A stretch of DNA of 64,000 bases, taken from JAJECS01 sp965198185. GTDB taxonomy: Bacteria > Chloroflexota > UBA11872. Numbering within the stretch: position 1 is the first letter of the stretch; the number at the start of each line of letters is the position of its first letter. The position numbers were made by a program, and so were the translations under genes. The stretch is from contig CBDAOU010000002.1 of assembly GCA_965198185.1 (NCBI GenBank), positions 434,001 through 498,000 of the forward strand, in the 5' to 3' direction. Below are positions 26,647 to 36,971 of this stretch, one piece after another. The notes beneath the pieces were generated by a model, which ran no database searches, was not told the origin of the DNA, and saw only the letters and a list, made by a program, of their open reading frames with translations.

Positions 26647-28923
26647 CTACCGATGCTTACCGTAATACCAGTGCGAAATAACGGATTCGGCAATCGCCGC
26701 GGGACCCGGAGCATTCTCGGTGACAAACGCACGACGCAGGTGATATAGGCCGGGATCGACGCCCTCACAGTATTCACATTTGGCCGGACGGCGACGACCA
26801 AAGAATGTCCTCTCCTCCACAGCTTCCAAATAACTGCTGCTCACCAAGGCAAGTGAACGATACAATCGACGGAAGCTAGCGAAAAACACCTCACTGCCTA
26901 CATCATTGTGGAGATTCAAAAACAATCCTGCTCCTAGCCAATAGTTGCACTGCTCAAATCGGTTCTCGTATCCCGTGATATTTGCAATTCCATCGGCGGT
27001 ACATTGATCAACTAGAGTGGGCAGGAATTCTTGATCCCGATAGCCGTGAATGAACTCCATGAATGTGGCGCCACCCTCGGTAATCCAAGTCGGTCCTGCG
27101 TCCCAATAGAAGTGTGCTAATTCATGACTCATGATCCCTTCAGCATGAAGCAGCCAAGATGCGGTGCTCACCAAAAGCGGCGAGATCGTAAGGTCAGGTA
27201 CGGATGCTGATCCGTAGAGACCTTCCGATACAAGCATAAGGACGGATTTTGTGGGGAATGGATCCCCCATAGTACCTTCGACCAAACGTACGGCATTTTC
27301 CAAGGTGTTCATGGTTTCTGGGTGCGCTGGCACGTCTCGGACTATGAGGAGAAGTGTTGGGCCAGCGAGAGGCAGGGATATTTCTCGCCGTTCAATGGTG
27401 ATGCCCTGGATGGCTGGATCAGCTAGGTACGGGTCGATTTGCGTCGGATCGTGCATGTTCGTAATGCTGTCACTCAATCTGGCAAATTTACTCATCAGAT
27501 CAAGGATGCGTGTGTGATCATCCGTTAGGCCGCCTTTAGAGGCCAGATAGGAAATAGCATTGTCCAGGGCATCGAAGTACCTGTCGGGTTCGATTCCTTG
27601 CGAAGTAGTGGGCGTAAAAGCAAGTCTCAGATTGTGGAATACATCGGCCTCATAGCCTTCGATAGTGTCCATATATGGCATGGCGATAAGTTGGGCTATC
27701 ATTCGTCCAGAGCGCTCGGGTATACCGGGATATAGAAGTGTGACGTATAGGCTCTGGAACGTTCTATCAAGGACGCGGGTCTCAGTCCGGCTGATTCCAT
27801 CGTGCAGCCAGTCGCGTTTTAGCACGGCTTCGACAAAGTCGGGGAAGATGAAGGAGCTGTCGTAAAGGATTCGGGCCGGAACTTGCTCGTTGTGCGTCAG
27901 GCCGTCTTGGACCCAAGGAAGGGCTGTGATCCTTAGGACCAGATCGAGCGCGACCAGGGTCTTTTCGGTCGGAGTTTGACGCATGAGGTCATGAATAATG
28001 CGGCTAACGGGTGAGGTGAAGAAGGTATCGGAGCGGTCGCGTATCAGATGCCATAGCGTGTACGGTGAGCGATTGGCGATCGTTTCGAGGCGATTTATGA
28101 GCTCTTGCTCGAGAGGCGAGACTAAGGACCTGGCCCAGCCCAATGAATAGATTGCAGATCGTGCTTTTGCCGCCAATACCTCAGGGCTTTGTTCGTCAAC
28201 GGGCAACTTGGCAAGTTCGGGAATGATGACGTTGGCGAGCTTCTTCAGTTTGTCGGGCACGTTCTGCAGGTTGACGCGTCCAACGGTCGTGCCCGGCGCT
28301 GGCACGTTCCAGACCACAAAGACCGTCCGCTGGGAGCGCAGCATCTGGACGCCCTGGGGGTGGCCGTCGATCTCGCGTTCCTCGTAGCGGATGGGCAGCC
28401 CGTAGAGGTTGAGCCAGTCGGGCTCGCTGAGGAAGCGCGCCTTGATGGCCTCGTTCTGGTCGAGCAGCGCCAGGTGGTTGCGGATGATCGCGCCGAAGCT
28501 CGCGCCGCGGTCTTCCTCCAGCACCTGGTGCGCCGGGACGAACGGCAGCTCGACCTCGGGGTAGCGATTGGCCAGGACATCCAGCGTGTTGTAGTAGTTC
28601 ATGCGGCGCTTGCCCGGGTCCCACTGCAGGATGACCTTCTGGAAGGCCTGCAGGGTGAAGGGCCCGTCGATCCAGCGCTGGCTGATGGGATAGCCGAGCG
28701 CGTCGCGGTCGCGGGCCTTGACGAAGTCCCACAGGGGCACGTCGTAGGCGTTGGTGACGGCAAAGCCGTCATCGGGGTCGGGGGTGTCGCCGCCGGTGAC
28801 GGTGAAGAGGCAGCCGCCGTCGAGGGGAATGCCCTCGCACTCGAGGGCCGCGACCGACGGCGCAAACGCCGCGAGCAGGGCGCAAACCATCGCGGCGAGG
28901 CACAGCCGCTTGATTTGATGCAT
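26647..28923 (-). CDS. Secreted zinc metalloprotease-like protein (HExxH...E), mosaic composition
   Basis: Start chosen at ATG 28923, which gives the signal peptide RLCLAAMVCALLAAFAPSVA; 758 residues. The N-terminal domain (ALGYPISQRWIDGPFTLQAF, QWDPGKRRMNYYN) resembles the FGYPKS...QYFQAAV repeats of the giant protein at 41913-46736. The C-terminal half has SHELAHFYWDAGPTWITEGG (near 27070-27135), an HExxH zinc motif with a Glu about 18 residues on, as in gluzincin proteases. A long helical middle lies between. Base composition changes inside the gene near 28200: the 5' part is GC-rich like its neighbours, the 3' two thirds close to 50 percent G+C. It is divergent from the acetyltransferase gene; substrate unknown. 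Confidence 0.78.
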   Translation of the reverse strand: MHQIKRLCLAAMVCALLAAFAPSVAALECEGIPLDGGCLFTVTGGDTPDPDDGFAVTNAYDVPLWDFVKARDRDALGYPISQRWIDGPFTLQAFQKVILQWDPGKRRMNYYNTLDVLANRYPEVELPFVPAHQVLEEDRGASFGAIIRNHLALLDQNEAIKARFLSEPDWLNLYGLPIRYEEREIDGHPQGVQMLRSQRTVFVVWNVPAPGTTVGRVNLQNVPDKLKKLANVIIPELAKLPVDEQSPEVLAAKARSAIYSLGWARSLVSPLEQELINRLETIANRSPYTLWHLIRDRSDTFFTSPVSRIIHDLMRQTPTEKTLVALDLVLRITALPWVQDGLTHNEQVPARILYDSSFIFPDFVEAVLKRDWLHDGISRTETRVLDRTFQSLYVTLLYPGIPERSGRMIAQLIAMPYMDTIEGYEADVFHNLRLAFTPTTSQGIEPDRYFDALDNAISYLASKGGLTDDHTRILDLMSKFARLSDSITNMHDPTQIDPYLADPAIQGITIERREISLPLAGPTLLLIVRDVPAHPETMNTLENAVRLVEGTMGDPFPTKSVLMLVSEGLYGSASVPDLTISPLLVSTASWLLHAEGIMSHELAHFYWDAGPTWITEGGATFMEFIHGYRDQEFLPTLVDQCTADGIANITGYENRFEQCNYWLGAGLFLNLHNDVGSEVFFASFRRLYRSLALVSSSYLEAVEERTFFGRRRPAKCEYCEGVDPGLYHLRRAFVTENAPGPAAIAESVISHWYYGKHR

Positions 28924-28970
28924 CGCTTCGACCCGTTGCCGCGACGTAACGCGCCATCCTACGCTGAGTG

Positions 28971-28998
28971 AACCTATGCGTGTTGCCAGCGCTGCCAA
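28971..28998 (-). promoter_or_regulatory. Possible promoter of the metalloprotease gene
   Basis: On the minus strand TTGGCA (28998-28993) is followed after 16 bases by TAGGTT (28976-28971), about 48 bases before the ATG at 28923. It lies in the 114-base divergent spacer shared with the GNAT gene. The match is moderate. Confidence 0.3.
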
Positions 28999-29037
28999 TC
29001 GGTTCTTGCGGCCACGCCATCTTCTGGCGACGAGGCG

Positions 29038-29601
29038 ATGAGCCACGATCTGAACCAGCGAGTCGAGTTGACGACCGAACGCCTGCTGCTGCGGCCGCTC
29101 GAATTTGGTGATGTCGACGACGTGCTCGCGTACGCGTCGGATCCCGAGCTGGCGCGCTTCCTCGACCTGCCCCAGCCGTACACGAGTGACGATGCGGAGG
29201 AATATGTCGCGCGTCGGGTGCTTGACGATTGGTCGAGCGAAGCAATATTCGCGATGGTCTGGGAGCGACACGTGGTCGGCACCATCGGCCTGCACGTCAG
29301 AGCGCGGGACGAGATTGCCGAGCTGGGCTACCTATTAGCTCGGTCGGTGTGGGGCCGCGGAATCGTGCCGGAGGCTGCGCGGGCCGTCATCGATTGGGGA
29401 TTCGAGCGATATGCCCTGCACAAGATCAATGCGCGCTCGGACGTGCGGAACCGTCAATCGTGGCGCGTCATGGAGAAGGTCGGCATGACGCGCGAAGGCG
29501 TGCTGCGGGGCCATCGAAAGGTGCGGGACGAACACGTGGACGATGCCTGCTACGGCATCCTGCGTGAGGAGTGGGAACGGACGCGCGGAGACTCGGCCTA
29601 G
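29038..29601 (+). CDS. GNAT-family N-acetyltransferase (RimJ/RimL-like)
   Basis: 187 residues opening ELTTERLLLRPLEFGDVDDV, the usual RimJ/RimL start. The acetyl-CoA region is LGYLLARSVWGRGIVPEAAR (Q/RxxGxG/A type, here WGRGI) and AVIDWGFERYALHKINARSD, then the VMEKVGMTREGVLRGH motif before the C-terminal strand. Transfers an acetyl group to the N-terminus of a protein or to a small amine; the substrate is not predictable. Divergently transcribed from the protease gene. Confidence 0.88.
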   Translation: MSHDLNQRVELTTERLLLRPLEFGDVDDVLAYASDPELARFLDLPQPYTSDDAEEYVARRVLDDWSSEAIFAMVWERHVVGTIGLHVRARDEIAELGYLLARSVWGRGIVPEAARAVIDWGFERYALHKINARSDVRNRQSWRVMEKVGMTREGVLRGHRKVRDEHVDDACYGILREEWERTRGDSA

Positions 29602-29657
29602 AGGCGCCCGAGCCCTGTGCTAGGTTCGCGCCACAGGCGCGTGCGGGAGACCGGACA

Positions 29658-30520
29658 GTGGACGCTGACTGCCTGAGGCACGCGCTGACCGCCGCGGAGC
29701 AGGAAGCCTTCGAGCGCGACGGGTATCTGCATGTCGAGGGCGCGCTAGCCCAGATCACGCCGCTGAGCTCGTCGATGTGATCGACCGTCTGCACCGCGAG
29801 GGCCGGCTCGCCGCCGGAGAGACCTATGCCGGCGTCACGAACCGGGTGCAGCACTTGAACGCGGCGGGACTTGATCCGGCGTTCGTGGACCTCATCGACC
29901 ACCCAGCGACCTTCCCGAAAGTGTGGGGAATCCTGGGCTGGAATATCTTCCTGCACAACACGCATCTCATGCTCACGCCGCCGGAGCCGCGCGAGGGTCC
30001 ACGGGGACCCGGGGGGTGGCATCAAGACAACGGTCGCCGAACCCTTGACATGCCCGAGATCGAGATTCCGGCGCGGCTGTCGTTAAAGGTCGGCTACTTC
30101 CTCACGGATGTCGCCAAACCCGACATGGGCAATTTCTGGGTGGTTCCGGGAAGCCACCGACGGCGGAGCGTTGGGGTCAAGCCGGGGGGCGGCGGCCTTG
30201 TTCCAGGCGCTGAGCCGATCCTCTCGCGTGCCGGTGACGCGCTGATTTTCGATGCCCGCGTGTGGCATAGCGGCAGTCCGAACTACTCGGACATCACGCG
30301 GAAGGTCTTGTTCTTCGCCTATGCCTACCGCTGGCTGCACTCGGACAACGTGCTGCCGCCCGGGCACGTCGCGCGAAGTATTGGCGACCCGATTCGCCGG
30401 CAGCTTCTTGACATAATCGAAACACCTGCCGGGCGCATGGAGATCACCGACGAGACCGTCCCACTGCGGGCGTGGCTCCGGCAGCATCAGCCAGAGCTTG
30501 CCGCGAGGTTTGAATATTGA
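29658..30520 (+). CDS. Phytanoyl-CoA dioxygenase (PhyH) family protein, frameshift near the N-terminus
   Basis: GTG 29658 begins DADCLRHALTAAEQEAFERD and GYLHVEGALA. The frame then slips at about 29750; one extra C in the CCC run restores PDHAAELVDVIDRLHREGRL and the rest runs to 30520. GGWHQDNGRRT supplies the HxD iron ligands, ARVWHSGSPNYSDITRKVLF the distal His and the 2-oxoglutarate Arg region, with VVPGSHRRRS between. Fe(II)/2-oxoglutarate-dependent hydroxylase; the substrate is usually a small lipophilic or polar metabolite. The tail LRAWLRQHQPELAARFEY recurs as a relic at 33073-33147. Confidence 0.82.
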
Positions 30521-30670
30521 GGAAGGCCCAACACTGCGTGGCATGAACCGGCGAGATGGACTCATCCTTGTGATGAGGATCAATTGGGTGGCTGACGTGA
30601 AGCTGGGTTCGCAGTATTGCAGTCTCATGCCGTTTAATTTGCTAGCGATCAGGTTTTTGTACGGGCGGTA

Positions 30671-33063
30671 TTGAGTCACGTGAATATCTTTCGGCTTTGG
30701 CGATGTTGCACGTTAGGTCGTCGGACGTGGAAGTCCGTGCGGATCCTAGCGGGGCTGGCGGCAAGCTTGGGCCTTCTGGGCGCGCTTGTGCTGTCCGGCA
30801 ATGACGCCAATGCGTGGTGGAGTGGAACGAGTGTGATGCTGCCTCAAGCGGCCGACGTGACTGCGAGCGCATCATTGGGCGGTGACATTGATGATTCGGT
30901 TGCCGGCCCGGGCTCTCGGACGATCGCCGCGCGGCCCGTATCGAGTTCGGAGACCATGCAGCAGTCTCCGTCGGGGCACGATCCGCCGGGGGCTAGCGGG
31001 TGCTGTCGGACCGGCGGGATGGCGACGGAAGTGTCGCGATCAGGTGCTCAATATTTGTCGTATGGGCCGTTGCGCCCACCGGAAGTGAAGTGGCGGCCAG
31101 GTCGCGACCAAATTCTGTTTGGTCGCGACCGCGAGATTTATTTGGCCGCAGCGGACGGGTCGTGGATACGGCGGCTGGTGGACATCAGTGTGAACCATCC
31201 GATGCGCGAGGATTGGAATGTCAGCAGGCCAAGAGTCACTTTTGATGTCTCGCCGGACGGCGAATATATCACCTATAGCACGCTTGAGTATGCCGATCCG
31301 CCGCCGAATTCGGCGAGTGGCCGTGAGGGTGTGCAGCGTTCGAATGTCCAGCGCGCAGGTGGATTTCACCGCGAGATTGCGCGCATGCACATCGACACCG
31401 GCCGGCGAGAGCGGATTACGAGGAACGCCGTTAACGACTTTGTCCCGGCGCTTTCGCCGGACGGCACGCGGCTTGCCTTCGTTCGGAGCCTTGGATGGCT
31501 TCAGCTCTTTACGAGCAGGTCCGATGGATCCGACAGCCGGTTGCTCGTCTCCGACCTGCGAAACCCGAAGCGAGGAACCCTTGAAATTCCCGTTTGGTCG
31601 CCGGATGGCCAGCGTATCGCGATCACGGTAGGCGACGACGATCCAAGGCAGCCGGAGGAGGCGATCCATTTGATCGATGCCAGTACTGGATATGCCGAGC
31701 GCCTGACCCTCGCGTCAAGCGTCCCGGCGTGGTCGCCGGATGGGCGACGCCTGGCCTTCGCCAAACTCGATGGCGAGGAAATGGCGCTGTTTACCGTGGC
31801 CGCCGATGGATCGGATCTGCGGCGCGTGACGACGATCGTGAATTGGCGGATCCGAGTTCAGGTTGGAGTCGACATCGCCGGGCCGACGCCGGCGTGGATC
31901 CCACACATAGCGTGGTCGCCGGACGGCTCCAAGATCGTCTACAGCTGCGGCGACGCGGCCTGCGTGGTGACGGTGGATGGAACGGCCGTCGGCCATACAC
32001 GGATCACGATCGACACCACATGGTTCGTGAATGGCGGGTGGTGCCGGCGTGGTCGCCGGATGGCACGCGCATTGCGGTGCTCAGCCGTCCGCCGGCTCAA
32101 ATATGGCACGGGACGACCGCCCGGGCGTGGCGCTATACACCATGGCGCCCGACGGCGGGGACATTCAGATCGTCCTCATGCAAGACCAGGACGGCGAATT
32201 TCTTCCCGCGGCCCCCCGGCGCGAGATTCCCGAGGTTCCCGAGCACGTCGGTGATTGCGGGACCCCGGCGCCGCACCTGGACCTGTGCCGTCCCTGGGAG
32301 CTGTTTGCGAATGGCCCCGCGTGCGCCGCGGGTACGGCCGTCCCGGAACCGGACGCGCACCCCGGCCTGATCGACGACTGCGAAACGCTGCTGGAGTTGC
32401 GGGACGAACTAGCCGGCGCCGTGCGGTTGAACTGGAGCGCGGATCGCTCGATCCGGGATTGGGACGGCGTGATCCTCGGCGGGTCGCCGCTGCGGGTGCA
32501 CGTGCTCAACCTCGAAGGGCGCGGATTGTCGGGCGTGATCCCGGCTGCCATCGGCCGACTGACGCACCTGCGTCAACTATGGCTCAACTCGAATCACTTG
32601 GGTGGCGTTCTCCCGCCGACGTTGGGAAACCTGACGCACCTCCAAGCATTCGATGTCCGTTGGAACTATCTGAGCGGAGAGCTGCCGCGAGAGTTGGGTG
32701 CCCTGCCCGAACTGAGTCTAATCCTCGTGGAATACAACTTTCTCGAGGGAAGCGGCCCATGATCCGGGACGACGGGGGCAACTGGCCGGCATGAATCTCG
32801 CCCAGAATCGACTGAATGGCTCAATTCCAGCGGAGCTCGGCCGACTGACGCAACTGAGAGTTCTTTATCTCCATCGCAACCCGCTGACGGGCCCGATTTC
32901 GGCGGAACTCGGTCAACTGGTCAACCTGGAGAGTCTGTACGTTGGAGGCTATCCGGCGGCGGAGAATAATTGGTTTACGGGCTGCATCCCACCGGCGCTG
33001 CAGAAGATCCCATCCAGCAATCTCGACAGACTTGGGTTGCCGGTGTGTGAGTCGGCGAGGTGA
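30671..33063 (+). pseudogene. TolB-like beta-propeller plus plant-type LRR surface protein, frameshifted
   Basis: Frame 2 from 30671 (TTG, or GTG at 30680) has a membrane segment RILAGLAASLGLLGALVLSG and propeller blades VSPDGEYITYST, LSPDGTRLAFVR, WSPDGQRIAITV, WSPDGRRLAFAK and WSPDGSKIVYSC. Near 32035 the blade AWSPDGTRIAVLS is in frame 1, then frame 0 (from about 32095) encodes the linker and an LRR cap (LIDDCETLLELRDELAGAVR) and repeats ending NFLEGSGP at a stop (32762). LRRs resume in frame 1 (AQNRLNGSIPAELGRLTQLR) to 33063. An intact relative with the same order of domains is at 54628. Probably exported and bound to peptides, glycans or partner proteins. Confidence 0.75.
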
Positions 33064-33072
33064 GCCCACTGA

Positions 33073-33147
33073 GGCGGAGAGGACGCCACGCTGCGATCCT
33101 GGCTGAGCGAACACCAGCCGGAGCTTGCCGCGCGGTATGAGTATTAG
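33073..33147 (+). pseudogene. Relic of a PhyH dioxygenase C-terminus
   Basis: Encodes EDATLRSWLSEHQPELAARY-EY and a stop, matching the tail of the PhyH protein that ends at 30520 (LRAWLRQHQPELAARFEY). Only about 24 codons survive, directly after the propeller/LRR pseudogene. It marks the end of an old duplication or the 3' edge of an insertion into a duplicated PhyH gene. Confidence 0.7.
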
Positions 33148-33187
33148 GGTAGGACTGCAAAACCGATTCTGGATTCTCTAGACGCAC

Positions 33188-35656
33188 ATGCCTGACGCCA
33201 TGCTGCCGAGACACGCCCGGGCGGTCGTTGTTGGCGCCGGCATCGCCGGCTGCAGCGTGGCCTATCACCTGACGCAGCTTGGGTGGCGGGACATCGTGGT
33301 CGTCGACCAGGGCCCGCTGTTCGAGACCGGCGGCTCCACGTCCCACGCGCCGGGACTGGTCTTCCAGATCAACGCCTCCAAGACCATGACGAGCTTCGCG
33401 CAATACACCGTCGAGCTGTGGTCGCGGATGGAACTCGACGGCGTTCCTTGCGCCAAGACCGTGGGCAGCCTGGAGGTGGCCTGGACGCCCGAGCGGCTCG
33501 CCGACCTCAAGCGAAAGGTCGGGTACGGCATGAGCTGGGGCGTGGAGGCGCACTCGCTAAGCGCCGCCGAGGCGCGGGATCTCTTTCCCTTGCTGTCCGA
33601 GCGCATCCTGGGGGCGATATATGTCCCCTCGGACATCCAGACCAACGCGACCAGGCCGGCGGAGGCAATGGCGCATGAGGCGGAGCGAAACGGCGCGGCG
33701 TTCCACGGCAACGTCAAGGTGACCGGGTTCCGGATCGACGACGGCCGCATGGCCGGGGTGCAGACCAGCCGGGGCGATATCGAGACGGACTTGGTGGTTT
33801 CAGCCGTCGGTATCTGGGCGCCGAGTCTCGGCGGTCTGGCCGGCGTGCCGATTCCGCTGTCGCCGTTGCAGCACCTCTACGCGGTGACCACGCCCCTGCC
33901 GGACCTGGCCGGCAGCACCGAGGACATTTCGCTGCCGATCGTGCGCCACCAGGACCAAGCCATGTATTTCCGCCAGGTGGGCGAGGCCATCGGCATTGGC
34001 TCGTACCTCCACGAGCCGCTGGTTTTGGACGCGGCGGACATCCTCGACCACGGCGAGGCGCCCATCGCCCCGGCCGAGATGCCGTTTACGCCGGAACACT
34101 TCGAGAGCGGGATGGCGGCGGCGCGGGAGGTGATTCCCAGCCTCGAAGGCGCGACCTTGACGCGGAAGTTCAACGGCCTGTTCTCCTTCACCACCGACGG
34201 CTTTCCGGTACTCGGCGAATCGCCCGAGGTGCGCGGGTTCTGGTCGGCGCAGGCGGTGTGGATCACCCATGCCGGAGGCGTGGGCAAGGCGGTCGCCGAG
34301 TGGATCGTGAACGGCGAGCCGACGGTCGACCTGCGGGAGTGCGACATCCGGCGCTTCCACCCGCACATGCACAACCGCGGGTATGTCCGGGCGCGGGCGG
34401 CGCAGCAGTACCGCGAGGTGTACGACATCATCCACCCGCAGCAGCAGCCGGCCAGTCCCCGCAACATCCGCCTGACGCCGTTCTTCGAGCGGCAACGGGA
34501 GCTGGGGGCCGTCTTTTTCGAGAACGCGGGGTGGGAGCGCCCGCAGTGGTACGACGCCAACCGGGAGCTGCTCGACTCACTCAGCGTCAGCGGCGCGTCG
34601 CGTAGCGGCTGGGCGGCGCGGGAATGGTCGCCAACGGTGGCGGCGGAGCACGTGGCCTCCCGTGAGCGCGCGGCGCTGTTCGACCTCACGCCCTTTGCAA
34701 AGTTCGAGGTGACCGGCCCGGGCGCGATTGGCGCTTTGCAGCGCCTGGCGTCCAACCAGATGGACAAGCCGGTCGGGTCGATCACCTACACGCCGATGCT
34801 GACGCCGCGCGGGGGAATCAAGTGCGACTTGACGGTGACGCGGCTCGACGCGGAGCGCTTTCTGGTGGTCACCGCCGGAGGCACGGGGCCGCACGACCTC
34901 GACTGGATCGAGTCGCATCTGTCGGACGACGGCTCGGTGCGCGTGGCGAATGTCTCATCAGAGCAATGCTGCGTGGGTTTGTGGGGACCGCGGGCCCGCG
35001 ACGTGCTGGGCCGTGTCTGCGAGGACGACGTGAGCGACGCCGGCTTTCCGTACATGACCGCGAGGCCGATAACCGTAGGCGGGGTTCCCGCGTTGGCGCT
35101 GCGCATCTCCTATGTGGGCGAGCTTGGGTGGGAGATCTACGCGCCCGCCGAGCAGGGGTTGCAGCTGTGGGACGCGCTCTGGGAGGCGGGCCGGCCGCTT
35201 GGGCTGATCGCCGCGGGCGGCGGCGCGTTCGACTCGTTGCGGCTGGAGAAGGGCTACCGGTTCTGGGGGAATGACATCCACACCGAGTACAACCCATACG
35301 AGGCGGGCCTGGGATTCGCAGTGCGGATGCGGAAAGGCGATTTCATCGGCAAACAGGCGCTGGGTGAGTCGCGGGCGCAGGGACTCACGCGCCGGCTGTG
35401 CTGCATGACGCTGGACGATCGCGGCAGTGTGGTCATGGGCAAGGAGCCCGTCTTGGACGGCGAGCGCGTGCTGGGCTACGTGACCAGCGCGAACTACGGG
35501 CACTCCATCGGCCGCGGCATCGTGTATGGCTATCTGCCGCTCAGCCATGCCGAGGCGGGAACAACCGTTGATGTCCTTTACTTTTGCGAGCGTCTGCAGG
35601 CGACGGTGGCGAATGAGCCTCTGTACGATCCGCACGGCAGGCGGATGAAGGCGTGA
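33188..35656 (+). CDS. FAD-dependent dimethylglycine/sarcosine dehydrogenase-like protein with GcvT domain
   Basis: 822 residues. The N-terminal DAO-type FAD domain has VVVGAGIAGCSVAYHLTQLG and GGSTSHAPGLVFQ; the His in this position carries covalent FAD in dimethylglycine dehydrogenases. LFSFTTDGFPVLGESPEVRG closes the flavin domain. From about residue 440 comes a folate-binding GcvT fold (FDLTPFAKFEVTGPGAIGAL, ISYVGELGWEIYAP, EKGYRFWGNDIHTEYNP). Expected reaction: oxidative N-demethylation with transfer of the one-carbon unit to tetrahydrofolate, in the cytosol. The next gene is a stand-alone GcvT-like protein, likely working on a related methylated amine or sulfonium compound. Intact. Confidence 0.88.
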   Translation: MPDAMLPRHARAVVVGAGIAGCSVAYHLTQLGWRDIVVVDQGPLFETGGSTSHAPGLVFQINASKTMTSFAQYTVELWSRMELDGVPCAKTVGSLEVAWTPERLADLKRKVGYGMSWGVEAHSLSAAEARDLFPLLSERILGAIYVPSDIQTNATRPAEAMAHEAERNGAAFHGNVKVTGFRIDDGRMAGVQTSRGDIETDLVVSAVGIWAPSLGGLAGVPIPLSPLQHLYAVTTPLPDLAGSTEDISLPIVRHQDQAMYFRQVGEAIGIGSYLHEPLVLDAADILDHGEAPIAPAEMPFTPEHFESGMAAAREVIPSLEGATLTRKFNGLFSFTTDGFPVLGESPEVRGFWSAQAVWITHAGGVGKAVAEWIVNGEPTVDLRECDIRRFHPHMHNRGYVRARAAQQYREVYDIIHPQQQPASPRNIRLTPFFERQRELGAVFFENAGWERPQWYDANRELLDSLSVSGASRSGWAAREWSPTVAAEHVASRERAALFDLTPFAKFEVTGPGAIGALQRLASNQMDKPVGSITYTPMLTPRGGIKCDLTVTRLDAERFLVVTAGGTGPHDLDWIESHLSDDGSVRVANVSSEQCCVGLWGPRARDVLGRVCEDDVSDAGFPYMTARPITVGGVPALALRISYVGELGWEIYAPAEQGLQLWDALWEAGRPLGLIAAGGGAFDSLRLEKGYRFWGNDIHTEYNPYEAGLGFAVRMRKGDFIGKQALGESRAQGLTRRLCCMTLDDRGSVVMGKEPVLDGERVLGYVTSANYGHSIGRGIVYGYLPLSHAEAGTTVDVLYFCERLQATVANEPLYDPHGRRMKA

Positions 35657-35729
35657 GCCACACTGACTCGCTGGCGGTTGGCGAGATGCCGAATCGGTGT
35701 AACGACCGACGGCGACTGGAGGTCCCGAG

Positions 35730-36971
35730 GTGACGCAAACGCTCGTGATTGACGGACTCAAGCGGCGTCGGGTGCCGATCAACCTGCGGCAGAGCGGGAA
35801 CAGCGACGCACGGATCCTGATTTCCACTCGCATCAGGAAGTCGCCGTGGTGGCACCTGTCGAAGGCCGCCGGATGCTGGGCCTACACCACCTACAACCAC
35901 CTCTACCACCCGCGCGCGTACATCAGGCCGGAGGATGGAGGGCTGCTCGAGGAGTACCGCTACCTGACCCAGCACGTCAGCATGTGGGACGTTGCGGTCG
36001 AGCGGCAGATTCAGGTCAAAGGCCCGGACGCCGCCGACTTCGTCAACCTGCTGATCACGCGCGACGTGCATGCCCTCCTGCCGCCAATGCAGGCGCGCTA
36101 TGTGATTCTGTGCAACCAGCATGGCGGCGTCATCAACGACCCGGTGCTGCTGCGGGTCGCCGATGACGAGTTCTGGTTCAGCATCTCGGATTCCGATGTT
36201 CTCCTTTGGGCGCAGGGCGTCAACGCCAACGCGGGATTCGACGTCGCGATCAACGAGATCGACGTGGCTCCGGTCCAGATCCAAGGGCCGAAGTCGGCGC
36301 CGCTGATGGAGAAGATGTTCGGGCCGCAGGTGCGGCAAATCCCGTACTACGGCCTGCTTCACGCAATGCTGAACGGCCACGCGGTGACGATTTCGCGCAC
36401 CGGCTTCTCCGCTGAAGTGGGCTTCGAGATATACCTGCACGACGCCATGCTCCACGCGGACGACGTCTGGCCCTACATCCTGGAGCAGGGCGAAGAATTC
36501 AACCTGAAGGTGATCGCGCCCAGTCATATCCGGCGTCTGGAGGCGGGAATCCTGTCCTACGGCCAGGACCTGGATATTGAGAACAATCCCTATGAGGTGC
36601 GGCTCGGCTGGCAGGTGGATCTGAACAAGCACAACTTCATCGGCAAGGACGCCCTGGCCAGGATCAAGGCCGAGGGCGTGAGGCAGCGCCTGGTTGGGTT
36701 GAGGGTCGGCGGTGAGCCGATCGCCTGGTACAACGAGGACTTCTATCTGGTGAAGGACCGCGACGCCGGGCACGACGTGGGCTATGTCACCAGCGCCTTC
36801 TGGTCCCCAAGCGTCGGATCGAACATTGCCCTGGCGGTCATGCCGGCCACGCACTGGCGGCGAGGCACCCGCGTCAACGTGCGGCTCCCCAAGGACGGCA
36901 TCGTGGACGCTGAGGTGGTGCGGGTGCCCTTTTTTGATCCGGCCAAGCAGCGGCCCAAGACCGTGCTTTGA
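35730..36971 (+). CDS. GcvT-family aminomethyltransferase/demethylase-like protein
   Basis: GTG 35730 is preceded by GGAGG nine bases upstream. 413 residues with the GcvT fold: VSMWDVAVERQIQVKGPDAA, QARYVILCNQHGGVINDPVL, ISRTGFSAEVGFEIYLHD, RRLEAGILSYGQDLDIENNP and a C-terminal domain ending in FFDPAKQRPK. Tetrahydrofolate-dependent demethylases such as DmdA belong to this fold and size class; DmdA function is possible but cannot be decided by eye. The 73-base gap to the flavoprotein gene suggests co-expression in one-carbon metabolism. Confidence 0.85.
   Translation: MTQTLVIDGLKRRRVPINLRQSGNSDARILISTRIRKSPWWHLSKAAGCWAYTTYNHLYHPRAYIRPEDGGLLEEYRYLTQHVSMWDVAVERQIQVKGPDAADFVNLLITRDVHALLPPMQARYVILCNQHGGVINDPVLLRVADDEFWFSISDSDVLLWAQGVNANAGFDVAINEIDVAPVQIQGPKSAPLMEKMFGPQVRQIPYYGLLHAMLNGHAVTISRTGFSAEVGFEIYLHDAMLHADDVWPYILEQGEEFNLKVIAPSHIRRLEAGILSYGQDLDIENNPYEVRLGWQVDLNKHNFIGKDALARIKAEGVRQRLVGLRVGGEPIAWYNEDFYLVKDRDAGHDVGYVTSAFWSPSVGSNIALAVMPATHWRRGTRVNVRLPKDGIVDAEVVRVPFFDPAKQRPKTVL

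Noticed and set aside
26394..26681. Small plus-strand frames after the second amidohydrolase
   Set aside because: No start context or family, overlap each other in different frames, and run into the protease 3' end.
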